A stretch of DNA of 64,000 nucleotides, taken from assembly GCF_009829085.1 (NCBI RefSeq), contig NZ_WUQY01000002.1:124001-188000 (forward strand), read 5' to 3'. The notes beneath the pieces are model-generated. The model searched no databases. It was not told the origin of the DNA and saw only the letters and a list, made by a program, of their open reading frames with translations. This document shows positions 7,453-16,728 of this stretch, one piece after another. Position 1 is the first letter of the stretch, and each line of letters opens with the position of its first letter. The translations under genes and the position numbers were made by a program. Origin of the DNA: Sphingobacterium bovisgrunnientis (GTDB lineage Bacteria > Bacteroidota > Bacteroidia > Sphingobacteriales > Sphingobacteriaceae).

Positions 7453-7731
7453 TTAAATACGTTTAAGTACTTCGAAATTCTTGAAACCCTTTAGCTCAAC
7501 GATCTCCTCTACCTCCACAGACTCTATTACAGCATCATCAGGGCCTTCATGACAGAATTCAACCAAAGCATCCAAAGCAAAATTATCCCCTTCGGCCTCT
7601 ATATATACAGACCCGTCTTTCAAATTCACGACAAAGCCTTTAGCACCCAATTGGTCTGCTACAGCCTTTGTCGTTGCTCTAAAATATACGCCTTGAACTT
7701 TACCTTTTACTTTGATATTTATGTGTTTCAT
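7453..7731 (-). CDS. acyP: Acylphosphatase
   Basis: A 92-residue ferredoxin-fold enzyme that hydrolyses acyl phosphates. Catalytic residues are visible: Arg in VKGKVQGVYFRATT and Asn in GFVVNLKDGSVYIEAEG. The ATG at 7731 (MKHINIKVKG) gives the normal family length. An upstream TTG at 7749 would add six residues, right against the preceding gene's stop, and is less likely. It sits in a leftward operon between the amidohydrolase and the flippase, with 18 and 11 bases of spacing. Confidence 0.92.
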   Translation of the reverse strand: MKHINIKVKGKVQGVYFRATTKAVADQLGAKGFVVNLKDGSVYIEAEGDNFALDALVEFCHEGPDDAVIESVEVEEIVELKGFKNFEVLKRI

Positions 7732-7749
7732 CAAAGCAAAAGTAAGCAA

Positions 7750-8916
7750 TTAAATAATTCTTTCTAAGGTTACCTCATCGGTCATCTTTAGATTAGTCAT
7801 ATTTTTTAATAAGACTAAGCCAGGCTTTTTACCTACTTCCAGTGAGCCTACCTCTTTTTCAAGACCTAATGCTTTAGCTCCATTAATAGTTGCCCATTTT
7901 ATGGTTTCTAAGAAGTTTAAATCTCGAGTAGCATTATGCAGTGTTTTCAACTCATCCAAAATACTTAAAGTATCGTTGGAAGCCAAGCTATCTGTACCTA
8001 ATGCAATATCGAATTTATGATTATTAAATAATTGAGCTTTAGGCAAAGTATCCTCAATGTAAAGATTCGCTTTTGGACATAAACATAAAGTCACTTTGCG
8101 TCCCATACGTGTAATAAAATCCAAATCTTTAATCGAAGTATACGTATTATGAACTAATATAGTACGATTTGCTGTAGGTAAATAATTTAAATATGACTGG
8201 ATTGAATTACGAGCTTGAGCTTTGAACTCTTCCAAATCCAAACCTAATCTCTCATAGAACTTTAAAAATTCTCCTGTCTTATATCTAAACAATTTATTTT
8301 CCTCTTCACTTTCTTGATTGTGAATAGAAATTATATTGTCCTCAGTGATGGATTTTTTAAAAGCCTTAAATAATGACTTGGAACAAGAATAAGGTGCGTG
8401 TGGAGTGATAGATGAATGCATAGAATTAAAGTAGAACTCAATGTCCCTTGCTTCATCAATTTTAGCATTTACTTCCTCTTCCCTTAGACCTATGATTTCT
8501 ACAAATGTGTGGTATATAATATTGCTATTATGTTTGATATCTGCAGATAACGAGGTATTTGCATGGTCACCAACAGCCTGAATACCATTATTAAACATCA
8601 AATCATCCGCATTTTTCATAGCCTTATTTATCTTCGTGACATCGTTGCCACGAGATTCCATGACCTTCCCTATAAACTCTACAAGACCAATTTTTTCAGG
8701 AATTACTTTAACCAAATGAGACAACTCCAAATGACAATGCGTGTTTATAAATCCTGGAATTAAAACTCCAGACAATGATTTCACATCAGCTTTAATAGAT
8801 GAATCTAACTCCTTATAGATACCTATTATTTTCCCATCCTCTATAGCTACTATACCATTTTTTATAGGATCTGACGTTACAGGAATAACATAATCAGCCG
8901 TAAAGTATTGTATCAT
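7750..8916 (-). CDS. Amidohydrolase-family deaminase/hydrolase
   Basis: The 388-residue protein belongs to the metal-dependent amidohydrolase superfamily, in the cytosine-deaminase/chlorohydrolase (TRZ/ATZ) branch. Metal-ligand motifs are in order: [13 protein letters not shown] (the HxH pair near residue 60), [21 protein letters not shown] and [11 protein letters not shown] (the late Asp). The N-terminal TADYVIPV...[11 protein letters not shown] and the C-terminal [18 protein letters not shown] form the flanking beta-sandwich. The substrate could be an aminated purine, pyrimidine or futalosine-like compound; nothing in the neighbours decides. It is first in the operon that continues with acylphosphatase and flippase. 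Confidence 0.85.
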   Translation of the reverse strand: MIQYFTADYVIPVTSDPIKNGIVAIEDGKIIGIYKELDSSIKADVKSLSGVLIPGFINTHCHLELSHLVKVIPEKIGLVEFIGKVMESRGNDVTKINKAMKNADDLMFNNGIQAVGDHANTSLSADIKHNSNIIYHTFVEIIGLREEEVNAKIDEARDIEFYFNSMHSSITPHAPYSCSKSLFKAFKKSITEDNIISIHNQESEEENKLFRYKTGEFLKFYERLGLDLEEFKAQARNSIQSYLNYLPTANRTILVHNTYTSIKDLDFITRMGRKVTLCLCPKANLYIEDTLPKAQLFNNHKFDIALGTDSLASNDTLSILDELKTLHNATRDLNFLETIKWATINGAKALGLEKEVGSLEVGKKPGLVLLKNMTNLKMTDEVTLERII

Positions 8917-9050
8917 GTACTTTGTGTGTGTGTTGTGTGATTTTTAAAAAATAGACTGAATCTAATTTTTGAGAAAGATACAATTTTTTAGTAAAAATTA
9001 TATCATTTTTTTATTTATACGATAAAAAAAGCTAATTTCGCTATTATCAA

Positions 9051-9160
9051 ATAGGGGTGCCTTGTTTCAAACACAAAGACAGGCTGAGAATATACCCGGT
9101 TTAATTTTTAGGAAAGAAATTAAACACACCTGATCTGGATAATGCCAGCGTAGGGAATGG
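9051..9160 (+). ncRNA. TPP riboswitch (THI element)
   Basis: The conserved aptamer parts are in order: GGGGTGCC at 9054-9061, AGGCTGAGAA at 9081-9090, ACCC at 9094-9097, a variable AT-rich P3a arm, then ACCTGATCTGGATAATGCC at 9128-9146 and AGCGTAGGGA at 9147-9156. Binding of thiamine pyrophosphate would switch off the TonB receptor that starts at 9229. In the platform, GGTTAC/GTAACC around 9173-9185 competes with AACCC/GGGTT around 9182-9203. No T-run terminator is seen, so control of translation or another mode is more likely than simple termination. The 8917-9050 stretch before it holds no gene. Confidence 0.95.
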
Positions 9161-9228
9161 GCGGTTAAATAGAGGTTACTGTAACCCCTTGCAGTAATTG
9201 GGTTTAACTCAAAAAATATTTTTTACTT

Positions 9229-11706
9229 ATGTTTAAGCATTTTATTGCTTCTTGGACATTTGTCCTACTTGCGACTGTATGTTTCGCACAACAAAACATT
9301 ACTGTGATGGTAGTAGATGAGAAATCTTCGCCACTTGCAAATGCAACCGTGACGGTTGGTAATACCGTAAATCAAACTGACGAGAGTGGAACGGCAAGCT
9401 TTAGTTTAGGAAATTCAAAATCAGTATCCCTTCGTGTAAAACATCTCGGCTACAAGGAATATTCTGGGAGTGCAACTACTGCACAAACAAATTATACGAT
9501 CCAATTAGAACTTTCCCAAATACAATCGGATGCTGTATTTGTATATGCTACACGTGCAAAGGAAAATTCTGCCACCACATTTAAAAATTTAAATAAGGAA
9601 GAACTCAAAAAAAACAACCTCGGTCAAGACATTCCTTATTTATTGGATCAAACTCCTGGTGTAATTATTGGTTCGGATGCTGGAGCAGGAATTGGCTATA
9701 CAAACATGACTATTCGCGGTTCAGATAATCAACGTATCAATGTGACATTAAATGGAATTCCCCTAAATGATGCAGAGAGTATGGGCTCATTTTTTGTTAA
9801 CCTTCCTGATTTTGCATCGAGTACCGAAAGTATACAAATTCAACGTGGAATCGGAACTTCAACAAACGGCGCTGGAGCCTTCGGAGCTTCACTAAATATT
9901 CAGACTGACGCTCTGGAAACTAAACCTTATGCGGAATTAAATAATAGTTTCGGATCATTCAATTCTTGGAAAAACACGATTAAAGCAGGAACAGGATTGA
10001 TCAACAATAAATTTTCGTTCAATACAAGATTATCACGAATCAGCTCAAATGGATATATCGAAAGAGCAACATCAGACTTGAAATCTTTTTATATTGACGG
10101 GGGCTTGTATACAGACAAGCATATCTTGAAAGCAACTGTTTTCACAGGAAAAGAGAAAACATATCAAGCTTGGTATGGCACACCTGAACCTATTCTAAAA
10201 GGAACGGGTAAAGATGAATTAGAAAGGTATGCTTATAATGCATTAGAAATCTATGGAGGACCTGAATTGGATAGGCTAATGAATGCAGATAGACGATATA
10301 ATTATTACACCTATGACGATCAAACCGATAATTATACACAAACGCATTCGCATTTACATTACACCTACTTAGCAAACGAGAAGTGGAATCTAAATACAGC
10401 ATTGCACTATACCAGAGGCAAAGGCTATTTTGAAGAATTTAAAGCAGATGACAAATTATATAAATACAATATTCCGAATGTAATACAAAATGGCGAAGAG
10501 ATCAAAAGTTCGGATGTAGTACGCAGAAGATGGTTGGACAATCACTTCTATGGTACAACATTTTCGCTAAATTTTAAACCTTCTTCGTTTTGGAATTATA
10601 CATTAGGCGGAGCATTCAATCAGTACACAGGAGATCACTATGGCGAAGCAATTGATGTTGCTATTTTCCCGAATAAATCCTTCGATGACAAGTACTATCT
10701 GAATGATGCTACTAAAAAGGATTTCAATATATATCTAAAGACGGATTACAAAAATGACAAATGGTTATTCAACTTGGATTTGCAATACCGTCATATCAAT
10801 TATTCAGGACAGGGTTCTGACGACGAATTCCTCGATGATGGGAGTCGAAGAATCCTCAATTTCAAAGACAATTTGAAATTCTTTAATCCCAAATTTGGAG
10901 CGACCTACTTTATTAATCCCAGCTCAAATGTGTACGCTTCATACGCCTATGCGAGCAAAGAGCCTGTTCGAAAAGATTATGTAGAAAATCCATTAAACCA
11001 ATTTCCAAAGCCTGAAAAAATGCAGGATATAGAAGCAGGTTATCGTTTCAAAACTTCAAACATAAATTTAGGAACAAATGTATATGCCATGCTCTACAAA
11101 GATCAGTTGATCAATACGGGTGCTATCAATAATGTGGGCTCGCCTATCCGTCAAAATGTTCCTGACAGCTATCGGATAGGTGTAGAATTAGATGCAAGTT
11201 GGGCTATTCACCCAAAATTCATCTGGTCTGCAACGGCAGCATTGAGTGAAAATAAAATCAAGAACTTCGTGGAGAATGTATCCATATTGGATGATAACTG
11301 GGAAAAAGTTGGTGTGGAAATCAATGAATACAAGAGGACTACAATCGCCAACGCAGCAAGTACTATCCTATCCAATAATTTCACCTATTTACCAGCGGAA
11401 AAATGGTCAATATCACTTGTAAGCAAGTACGTTTCCAGAGTTTATCTTGACAACACCACGGCTAAAGAACGTTCTATTGATCCATTCACCTACACAAATC
11501 TAAAATCCCAATATTCTTTTTCAGCTTTTGGGCTTAAGAATATAGATGTGCTAGCTTCGGTAAACAACATCTTCAATGCGAAGTATGTAACATCGGGATA
11601 CACTTGGGGACAGATTTTTGAGTCACAAGGCACACGCGATTATTACAATTTCTATTACCCTCAGGCCACAACTAATTTTATGTTCGGCTTGAATTTAAGA
11701 TTCTAA
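9229..11706 (+). CDS. TonB-dependent outer-membrane receptor, probably for thiamine compounds
   Basis: The 825-residue protein has a signal peptide ending at CFAQQ (about residue 21). A carboxypeptidase-regulatory-like domain follows (about 24-105), then the plug (about 115-235, with RGSDNQRINVTLNGIPLND) and a long beta-barrel ending in MFGLNLRF with terminal Phe. It lies directly under the TPP riboswitch, so it very probably imports thiamine or a precursor across the outer membrane, like the riboswitch-controlled receptors known in Bacteroidota. The inner-membrane transporter PnuT and the kinase that often follow are not here: the next gene is convergent. Family is certain; substrate is inferred from regulation. 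Confidence 0.93.
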   Translation: MFKHFIASWTFVLLATVCFAQQNITVMVVDEKSSPLANATVTVGNTVNQTDESGTASFSLGNSKSVSLRVKHLGYKEYSGSATTAQTNYTIQLELSQIQSDAVFVYATRAKENSATTFKNLNKEELKKNNLGQDIPYLLDQTPGVIIGSDAGAGIGYTNMTIRGSDNQRINVTLNGIPLNDAESMGSFFVNLPDFASSTESIQIQRGIGTSTNGAGAFGASLNIQTDALETKPYAELNNSFGSFNSWKNTIKAGTGLINNKFSFNTRLSRISSNGYIERATSDLKSFYIDGGLYTDKHILKATVFTGKEKTYQAWYGTPEPILKGTGKDELERYAYNALEIYGGPELDRLMNADRRYNYYTYDDQTDNYTQTHSHLHYTYLANEKWNLNTALHYTRGKGYFEEFKADDKLYKYNIPNVIQNGEEIKSSDVVRRRWLDNHFYGTTFSLNFKPSSFWNYTLGGAFNQYTGDHYGEAIDVAIFPNKSFDDKYYLNDATKKDFNIYLKTDYKNDKWLFNLDLQYRHINYSGQGSDDEFLDDGSRRILNFKDNLKFFNPKFGATYFINPSSNVYASYAYASKEPVRKDYVENPLNQFPKPEKMQDIEAGYRFKTSNINLGTNVYAMLYKDQLINTGAINNVGSPIRQNVPDSYRIGVELDASWAIHPKFIWSATAALSENKIKNFVENVSILDDNWEKVGVEINEYKRTTIANAASTILSNNFTYLPAEKWSISLVSKYVSRVYLDNTTAKERSIDPFTYTNLKSQYSFSAFGLKNIDVLASVNNIFNAKYVTSGYTWGQIFESQGTRDYYNFYYPQATTNFMFGLNLRF

Positions 11707-11729
11707 TATTTTCCCTAACTATTTGAATT

Positions 11730-11760
11730 AAGCGGCAGTCAATTTGATTGCCGCTTTTTT
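11730..11760. terminator. Terminator after the thiamine-type TonB receptor
   Basis: AAGCGGCA at 11730-11737 pairs with TGCCGCTT at 11749-11756. The inner TCAA/TTGA pairs extend the stem past a one-base bulge. TTTTTT follows. It sits between convergent genes. Confidence 0.8.
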
Positions 11761-12637
11761 AATTTATCTTTTTATAGGTTTTCAGACAAATAATATCGTA
11801 TTCTTCTTTTACCAAGTCAATAAATTCAGCTTTATCAATTCCCTCTTGAGAATCAAAATCAATTTTCAAAAAATTACTCTCCGTATAATACTTATCTTTA
11901 CCGTACAAAGTATCCAATACGGCTTGTAATTGATATTGCTGAGCATCCAATTGTTTCAACTTACCTTCTAAACTATCAATATTTATTGATTTTTTAACAT
12001 CGGATTCAAAGAAAGGTTTCTCTTCTATAGTTAATGAATAATTATCTGTCTTTTGGATATAAGGCTTAGAAACTAAATTTTCAGCTAAAGTTAAAACTAT
12101 TACAAAAATAAAGTTCCAACTAAAATGAAACAGACAGCCCCACCAAAAATTAAGTCTAACACGTAAATACGAAGTTACGAATCCACCAAATAATTGTGAA
12201 ATAACTAATAAGGGTGCAAAAACATAAAACCAGAAATCGTTATTCGCATAATTACTCACGTGTACTAACCCAAAACTAATGGAAAGACCATATATCAAAT
12301 ATGGAAAAATACGATCCCAAAAGCGGCGACTCATAGTAGCTTCTACTAATCCAGAATATCGCAGAACAAGTCTGAAGAAAAGTTCTTCAATAAAAGGAAT
12401 AATAAAAACTAGAAATACAATACTTTTGGCTAAAGTGAAATTCTGCAAATAATCAGCCTGTCGCAGCGGAATTAACCAATTCACAAAATAATAAATTGGA
12501 TATACAATTATAAATAGCACTCCAATATTTAGGAGCAATAGTATAGCAAAAAGTTTCCATTTCTCAGACCTCGAAATATCAAATTGAAAGTCCTTTGGTC
12601 TTTTTAAAAAAGAAATAAATTCATTTATATAATTCAT
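11759..12637 (-). CDS. CPBP-family intramembrane metalloprotease
   Basis: The 292-residue membrane protein has the CPBP (CAAX protease/bacteriocin-processing) motifs: EELFFR with Glu84, Glu85 and Arg89, His126 in FGLVHVSN, and HFSWN with His171 and Asn175. These are the metal and catalytic positions of the family, placed in membrane helices. About six hydrophobic segments fill residues 28-185. The last 90 residues are a soluble tail with no recognised domain. A perfect -7 element (TATATTTG on the minus strand, 12670-12677) lies about 33 bases before the ATG. The substrate is unknown; neighbours give no hint. Confidence 0.85.
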   Translation of the reverse strand: MNYINEFISFLKRPKDFQFDISRSEKWKLFAILLLLNIGVLFIIVYPIYYFVNWLIPLRQADYLQNFTLAKSIVFLVFIIPFIEELFFRLVLRYSGLVEATMSRRFWDRIFPYLIYGLSISFGLVHVSNYANNDFWFYVFAPLLVISQLFGGFVTSYLRVRLNFWWGCLFHFSWNFIFVIVLTLAENLVSKPYIQKTDNYSLTIEEKPFFESDVKKSINIDSLEGKLKQLDAQQYQLQAVLDTLYGKDKYYTESNFLKIDFDSQEGIDKAEFIDLVKEEYDIICLKTYKKIN

Positions 12638-12804
12638 AAATAAAATAACTGGATAATTAATTTATTTTCCAAATATATCAATTGGATTGAAGGCTGAGTA
12701 ATATATACTAGAATATTTTAGGCGGGTTAGCTAAGTCTTGAGTTTTTTCACTACTACATCAACATCGCAAAAATTAATTTGAGTATTTTTTCTACTTTTA
12801 AGCC

Positions 12805-13263
12805 ATGCGAGCAGTTATACAACGTGTCACACATGCTTCATGTACCGTAGATGATATAATCACAGGTAAAATAGAGGCTGGTTTATTAGTATTATTGGGA
12901 GTTGAAGAAGGCGACACCAAAGAAGATATGGAATGGTTGGCAAATAAAATAGTCAATCTACGCATCTTCTCCGACGAAAAAGGTTTAATGAATAAATCGA
13001 TTCAAGATATTGACGGAAATATTTTGTTGATTTCACAGTTTACCTTATTTGCACAAACAAAAAAAGGCAATAGACCTTCTTTTATTCGTGCAGGTAAACC
13101 CGATAAAGCGAAACCCATGTACGAAGATATGAGCAAGTTGCTAAGTTCACTTTTAAACAAAGAAGTCCAATTGGGTATATTTGGTGCAGATATGAAAATC
13201 GATTTGCGCAATGATGGACCTGTGACGATAATTATGAACACAAAGGATAAAGATAATTTTTAA
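12805..13263 (+). CDS. dtd: D-aminoacyl-tRNA deacylase
   Basis: Dtd removes D-amino acids and glycine mischarged on tRNA. The 152-residue protein starts with MRAVIQRVTHASCTVD and has the two active-site motifs SQFTLFAQTKKGNRPSF (SQxTL type) and NDGPVTIIMNT (the Gly-cisPro motif). Length is normal. The MazG-like gene starts six bases after its stop, so the two form a probable operon. Confidence 0.96.
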   Translation: MRAVIQRVTHASCTVDDIITGKIEAGLLVLLGVEEGDTKEDMEWLANKIVNLRIFSDEKGLMNKSIQDIDGNILLISQFTLFAQTKKGNRPSFIRAGKPDKAKPMYEDMSKLLSSLLNKEVQLGIFGADMKIDLRNDGPVTIIMNTKDKDNF

Positions 13264-13269
13264 GCTATT

Positions 13270-13596
13270 ATGACCATACAAGAAGCACAAGAAATCGTGG
13301 AAAAATGGATAACGACAACAGGTGTACGTTATTTCAACGAGTTGACTAATACCGCGATGCTGATGGAAGAAGTTGGTGAAGTGGCACGCATCATGGCGCG
13401 TCAATATGGCGAGCAGTCCTTTAAAAATTCAGATAAGGAAGTGAATCTAGCGGATGAAATGGCTGATGTTTTATTTGTATTAATTTGTCTAGCTAATCAA
13501 ACAGGCGTAAACTTGACGGAAGCTTTGCAGAAGAATTTGGATAAGAAAACAAACCGTGATAGCGATAGGCATAAAAATAATGAGAAATTGAAGTAG
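13270..13596 (+). CDS. MazG-like nucleotide pyrophosphohydrolase
   Basis: The 108-residue all-alpha protein has the ExxE...ExxD metal motif of the MazG/dUTPase-like superfamily: EEVGE (Glu34, Glu37) and DEMADVL (Glu63, Asp66). These enzymes cleave NTPs to NMP and pyrophosphate, often to cleanse unwanted nucleotides. It follows dtd by six bases; both would be housekeeping quality-control functions. The C-terminal tail is short and charged. The exact nucleotide substrate is not predictable. Confidence 0.9.
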   Translation: MTIQEAQEIVEKWITTTGVRYFNELTNTAMLMEEVGEVARIMARQYGEQSFKNSDKEVNLADEMADVLFVLICLANQTGVNLTEALQKNLDKKTNRDSDRHKNNEKLK

Positions 13597-13765
13597 CATA
13601 GTTGAATTATTCCATATCCCTTTATAACACACTTCTTATACTATCTAAAGTTTTTAAATTAAAAATTTAGATAAAATATATCCTTTCGAAATCTAGAACA
13701 AACGAATATTTTCGAAAAGAAAAATAATTTCAAAATAATTTAATCTACTTAATAGATAGATTTTA

Positions 13766-13773
13766 TATATTTG
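13766..13773 (+). promoter_or_regulatory. -7 element before the second TonB receptor
   Basis: TATATTTG fits TAnnTTTG and lies 28 bases before the ATG at 13802. No good TTG is found at -33. The rest of the 205-base gap (13597-13801) is AT-rich, with a TTTCGAAA repeat pair near 13684 and 13710, and no gene. Confidence 0.45.
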
Positions 13774-13801
13774 CAGCGTTAACTATTTAAAATTGTGAGA
13801 T

Positions 13802-16597
13802 ATGAAGCAGATATACAAAACTTACACCCTCAAAATCAACACCCTCTTATTGTTCACTTTACTAACCGTAAATGTTTTCGCACAAACTCAAAAACTAACT
13901 GGACTAGTACAATCAAATAACGAGAACATATTAGGTGCTACCGTACGCACTAATGATGGAATTTCACAATCCACAGATACGCAAGGCGCATATACAATTG
14001 ATATTACAGCAAATACAAAATCAATTACTGTATCTTATGTTGGTTATAAATCTGTAACTAAAAATATTACAGAAGCAATCAATAATGTGCTAAACTTTGA
14101 TCTAGATGCGACTTCATTGGATGAAGTAGTTGTAGTCGGTAGTCGAGCTGTTCCGCGTTCCAATTTGGAAACTCCAGCTCCTGTAGATGTTATTGACATC
14201 AAAAACTTAACTAAGGATGTGGCACAAGTTTCTCTGAATCAATTACTAAACTATGTTGCGCCATCATTTAACTCCAATACACAAGTTATTTCGGATGGAA
14301 CGGATCATATAGACCCAGCGTCGTTGCGAGGTTTGGGCCCAGATCAAGTATTGGTATTAATCAACGGAAAGCGTCGTCATACGACTTCTGTAGTAAATAT
14401 CAACGGAACATTTGGTAAAGGTTCTGTAGGTACTGATTTGAATGCTATTCCTACCGCAGCGATAAAACGTATAGAAATACTTCGCGATGGTGCTGCCGCA
14501 CAATATGGCTCGGACGCTATTGCTGGTGTAATCAATATTATCTTAGAAGATAATGTACAAGAATTGCGTGCTTCAGCTACGTATGGTGGATTTGCCTCTG
14601 AAAATGCGGAAAACAAATTCGATGGACAGTCAGTACAGGCTAACCTAAATTTTGGTTTACCATTAGGTGACCGAGGCGGATATATTAACTTCTCTGGTTC
14701 TTATGATTTCCGCGAACCAACAAACAGACAAAAAGAATTCACGGGAGTTATATTTAATGACTATAACAATCCAACAGATTATCCTTCACCTACTGGCGCA
14801 AATATAACAGATGCTGAATTAGCAAAAAGAGGATTGACAAGAGCTGACTTTGTATCGCGTATAGGACAGGCGCAGACGCGAGGAGGTGCATTGTTCTTCA
14901 ATTCGGCTATTCCTCTCCGTGAAAATGCAGAATTCTACGCTTTTGGTGGTTTGAACTACCGCAATGGCGAATCTGCAGCTTTCAGAAGACAACCAGCACA
15001 GCTTACACAGAATATTAGTGAAATTTATCCTTTAGGTTTTCTTCCATTAATTGTTACAGACAATTACGACCAATCATTTGCGACAGGCATCAAAGGTAAA
15101 ATAGGAAATTGGAATGCGGATTTCTCCAATTCGTTCGGTCGAAATGCCATTGATTTTAAAACTGAAAACTCACTAAACGCCTCATTGCTAAAAGCCTCTC
15201 CGACATCCTTCGATGATGGCGGCTACCGTTTTGCACAAAATACGACCAATTTTGATGTTAATAGATTTTTTGAACAAACATTAGCTGGAATTAACGTTGC
15301 ATTTGGTTTAGAACATCGCTACGAAAATTATAAAATTGTGGCAGGTGAAGAAGCTTCGTATGCGGACTATGGTAAAGCAATTCGAGTAGGCACGGACGGA
15401 GCAGGTAATCCAATATTGATTCCAAATTTCCAGGGCAATGTGCAGACTAGATTTGCAGCTAATGGCTCAGCATACGCTTCAGGAGCACAAGCTTTTGGCG
15501 GTTTCAGACCTGACAATGCCATTAACGAATCACGCTCTTCTATAGCTGCATATGGAGATGTGGAAGTGAACTTCACTCCTAGTTTCTTATTGACAGGTGC
15601 ATTGCGCTTCGAAAATTACTCTGATTTTGGGTCTACTTTAAATTGGAAAATTAGTACACGCTACAAAATAGACGAACGATTCAATTTTAGAGCAGCAGCA
15701 AGTAGTGGTTTTAGAGCACCTTCTCTACACCAACGTTATTTTAATGCGACTTCAAGTTTATTCGTAGACGGACAAATTATTAATTCTGGAACTTTCACAA
15801 ACGATAGCCGTCCAGCACAATTGTTAGGTATTCCGTCACTGAAACAAGAAACTTCGCATTCGTACAGCGCTGGATTGACTGGAAATTTTGGAAAACTAAA
15901 AGCTACAATTGATGGATATTACATTCGTATAAATGACCGTATCGTCTATACTGGAAACTTTACTGGTTCAAATGCAGCTGGAGCAAGCGAACAAGACAAA
16001 GAAATTTACAGCTTACTACAAACCGCGAACGCTTCTTCTGCCCGTTTCTTTGCAAACGCAATTGACACCGAAACAAAGGGTTTGGATGTAGTCTTAACGT
16101 ACAACGAAAACATTGGAAAAGGAACTTTGCGAACGGATTTATCTGGAACATTTGTGAAAACAAATATCTTGGGTGAAGTGAAATCTTCGGAGAAATTAGC
16201 TGGCAAAGAAAACATCTATTTTGATCAGGCTTCTCGCATTTATTTAGAATCTGCTGTCCCTCGTCAAAAGATCAATCTTTCATTCAATTACACACTTGAT
16301 AAATTCAATGTGTTTCTACGTAATGTGTACTTCGGTGAAGTGGAAGGCGCAACGAATGTCGATGCAGATAGACAAACTTTCGGTGGTAAAGTTGTAACTG
16401 ATTTAAGTTTGGGCTACCAATTAACCAAGAATTTGAAATGGACTGTCGGAGCAAACAATTTGTTTGATGTATACCCAGATAAAGTACGCGACGGAAGCTC
16501 CTTACAAGGGGCAGGATACTTTTTGTATTCCAGAACAGGACAACAGTTTGGTTTCAACGGTCGATTTGCATTTACCCGATTAGCATTAACATTATAA
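13802..16597 (+). CDS. TonB-dependent outer-membrane receptor
   Basis: The 931-residue protein has a signal peptide ending at NVFAQ (about residue 27) and a carboxypeptidase-regulatory-like domain (about 31-100). A possible TonB box region, LDEVVVVGSR, lies near 103-112. The plug follows, with SLRGLGPDQVLVLINGKRRH and RIEILRDGAAAQYGSDAIAGVINIIL, then a large barrel containing SSGFRAPSLHQRYF and a C-terminal strand. It is a single-component receptor, not a SusC (no SusD partner and shorter than the other two here). The substrate may be an iron complex, vitamin or small oligomer; the sequence does not tell. It ends at the terminator at 16605. Confidence 0.92.
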   Translation: MKQIYKTYTLKINTLLLFTLLTVNVFAQTQKLTGLVQSNNENILGATVRTNDGISQSTDTQGAYTIDITANTKSITVSYVGYKSVTKNITEAINNVLNFDLDATSLDEVVVVGSRAVPRSNLETPAPVDVIDIKNLTKDVAQVSLNQLLNYVAPSFNSNTQVISDGTDHIDPASLRGLGPDQVLVLINGKRRHTTSVVNINGTFGKGSVGTDLNAIPTAAIKRIEILRDGAAAQYGSDAIAGVINIILEDNVQELRASATYGGFASENAENKFDGQSVQANLNFGLPLGDRGGYINFSGSYDFREPTNRQKEFTGVIFNDYNNPTDYPSPTGANITDAELAKRGLTRADFVSRIGQAQTRGGALFFNSAIPLRENAEFYAFGGLNYRNGESAAFRRQPAQLTQNISEIYPLGFLPLIVTDNYDQSFATGIKGKIGNWNADFSNSFGRNAIDFKTENSLNASLLKASPTSFDDGGYRFAQNTTNFDVNRFFEQTLAGINVAFGLEHRYENYKIVAGEEASYADYGKAIRVGTDGAGNPILIPNFQGNVQTRFAANGSAYASGAQAFGGFRPDNAINESRSSIAAYGDVEVNFTPSFLLTGALRFENYSDFGSTLNWKISTRYKIDERFNFRAAASSGFRAPSLHQRYFNATSSLFVDGQIINSGTFTNDSRPAQLLGIPSLKQETSHSYSAGLTGNFGKLKATIDGYYIRINDRIVYTGNFTGSNAAGASEQDKEIYSLLQTANASSARFFANAIDTETKGLDVVLTYNENIGKGTLRTDLSGTFVKTNILGEVKSSEKLAGKENIYFDQASRIYLESAVPRQKINLSFNYTLDKFNVFLRNVYFGEVEGATNVDADRQTFGGKVVTDLSLGYQLTKNLKWTVGANNLFDVYPDKVRDGSSLQGAGYFLYSRTGQQFGFNGRFAFTRLALTL

Positions 16598-16604
16598 AAT
16601 ATGG

Positions 16605-16629
16605 ATGGAGCGTGATACGCTCCATTTTT
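16605..16629 (+). terminator. Terminator after the second TonB receptor
   Basis: ATGGAGCGT at 16605-16613 pairs with ACGCTCCAT at 16617-16625 around GAT, followed by TTTT. Confidence 0.85.
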
Positions 16630-16728
16630 AGTTGATAAAATCTGATAATTAGAGTTTATGCTTAATATTACCTTTTTTTTCTGAATATAAGTATCTTTAG
16701 GCACAAACAAGCAAACCTTACATATCAT

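Noticed and set aside
8917..8940. TG-rich tract (TTTGTGTGTGTGTTGTGTG) as a regulatory or microsatellite element
   Set aside because: Short and imperfect; nothing links it to regulation of the amidohydrolase gene.
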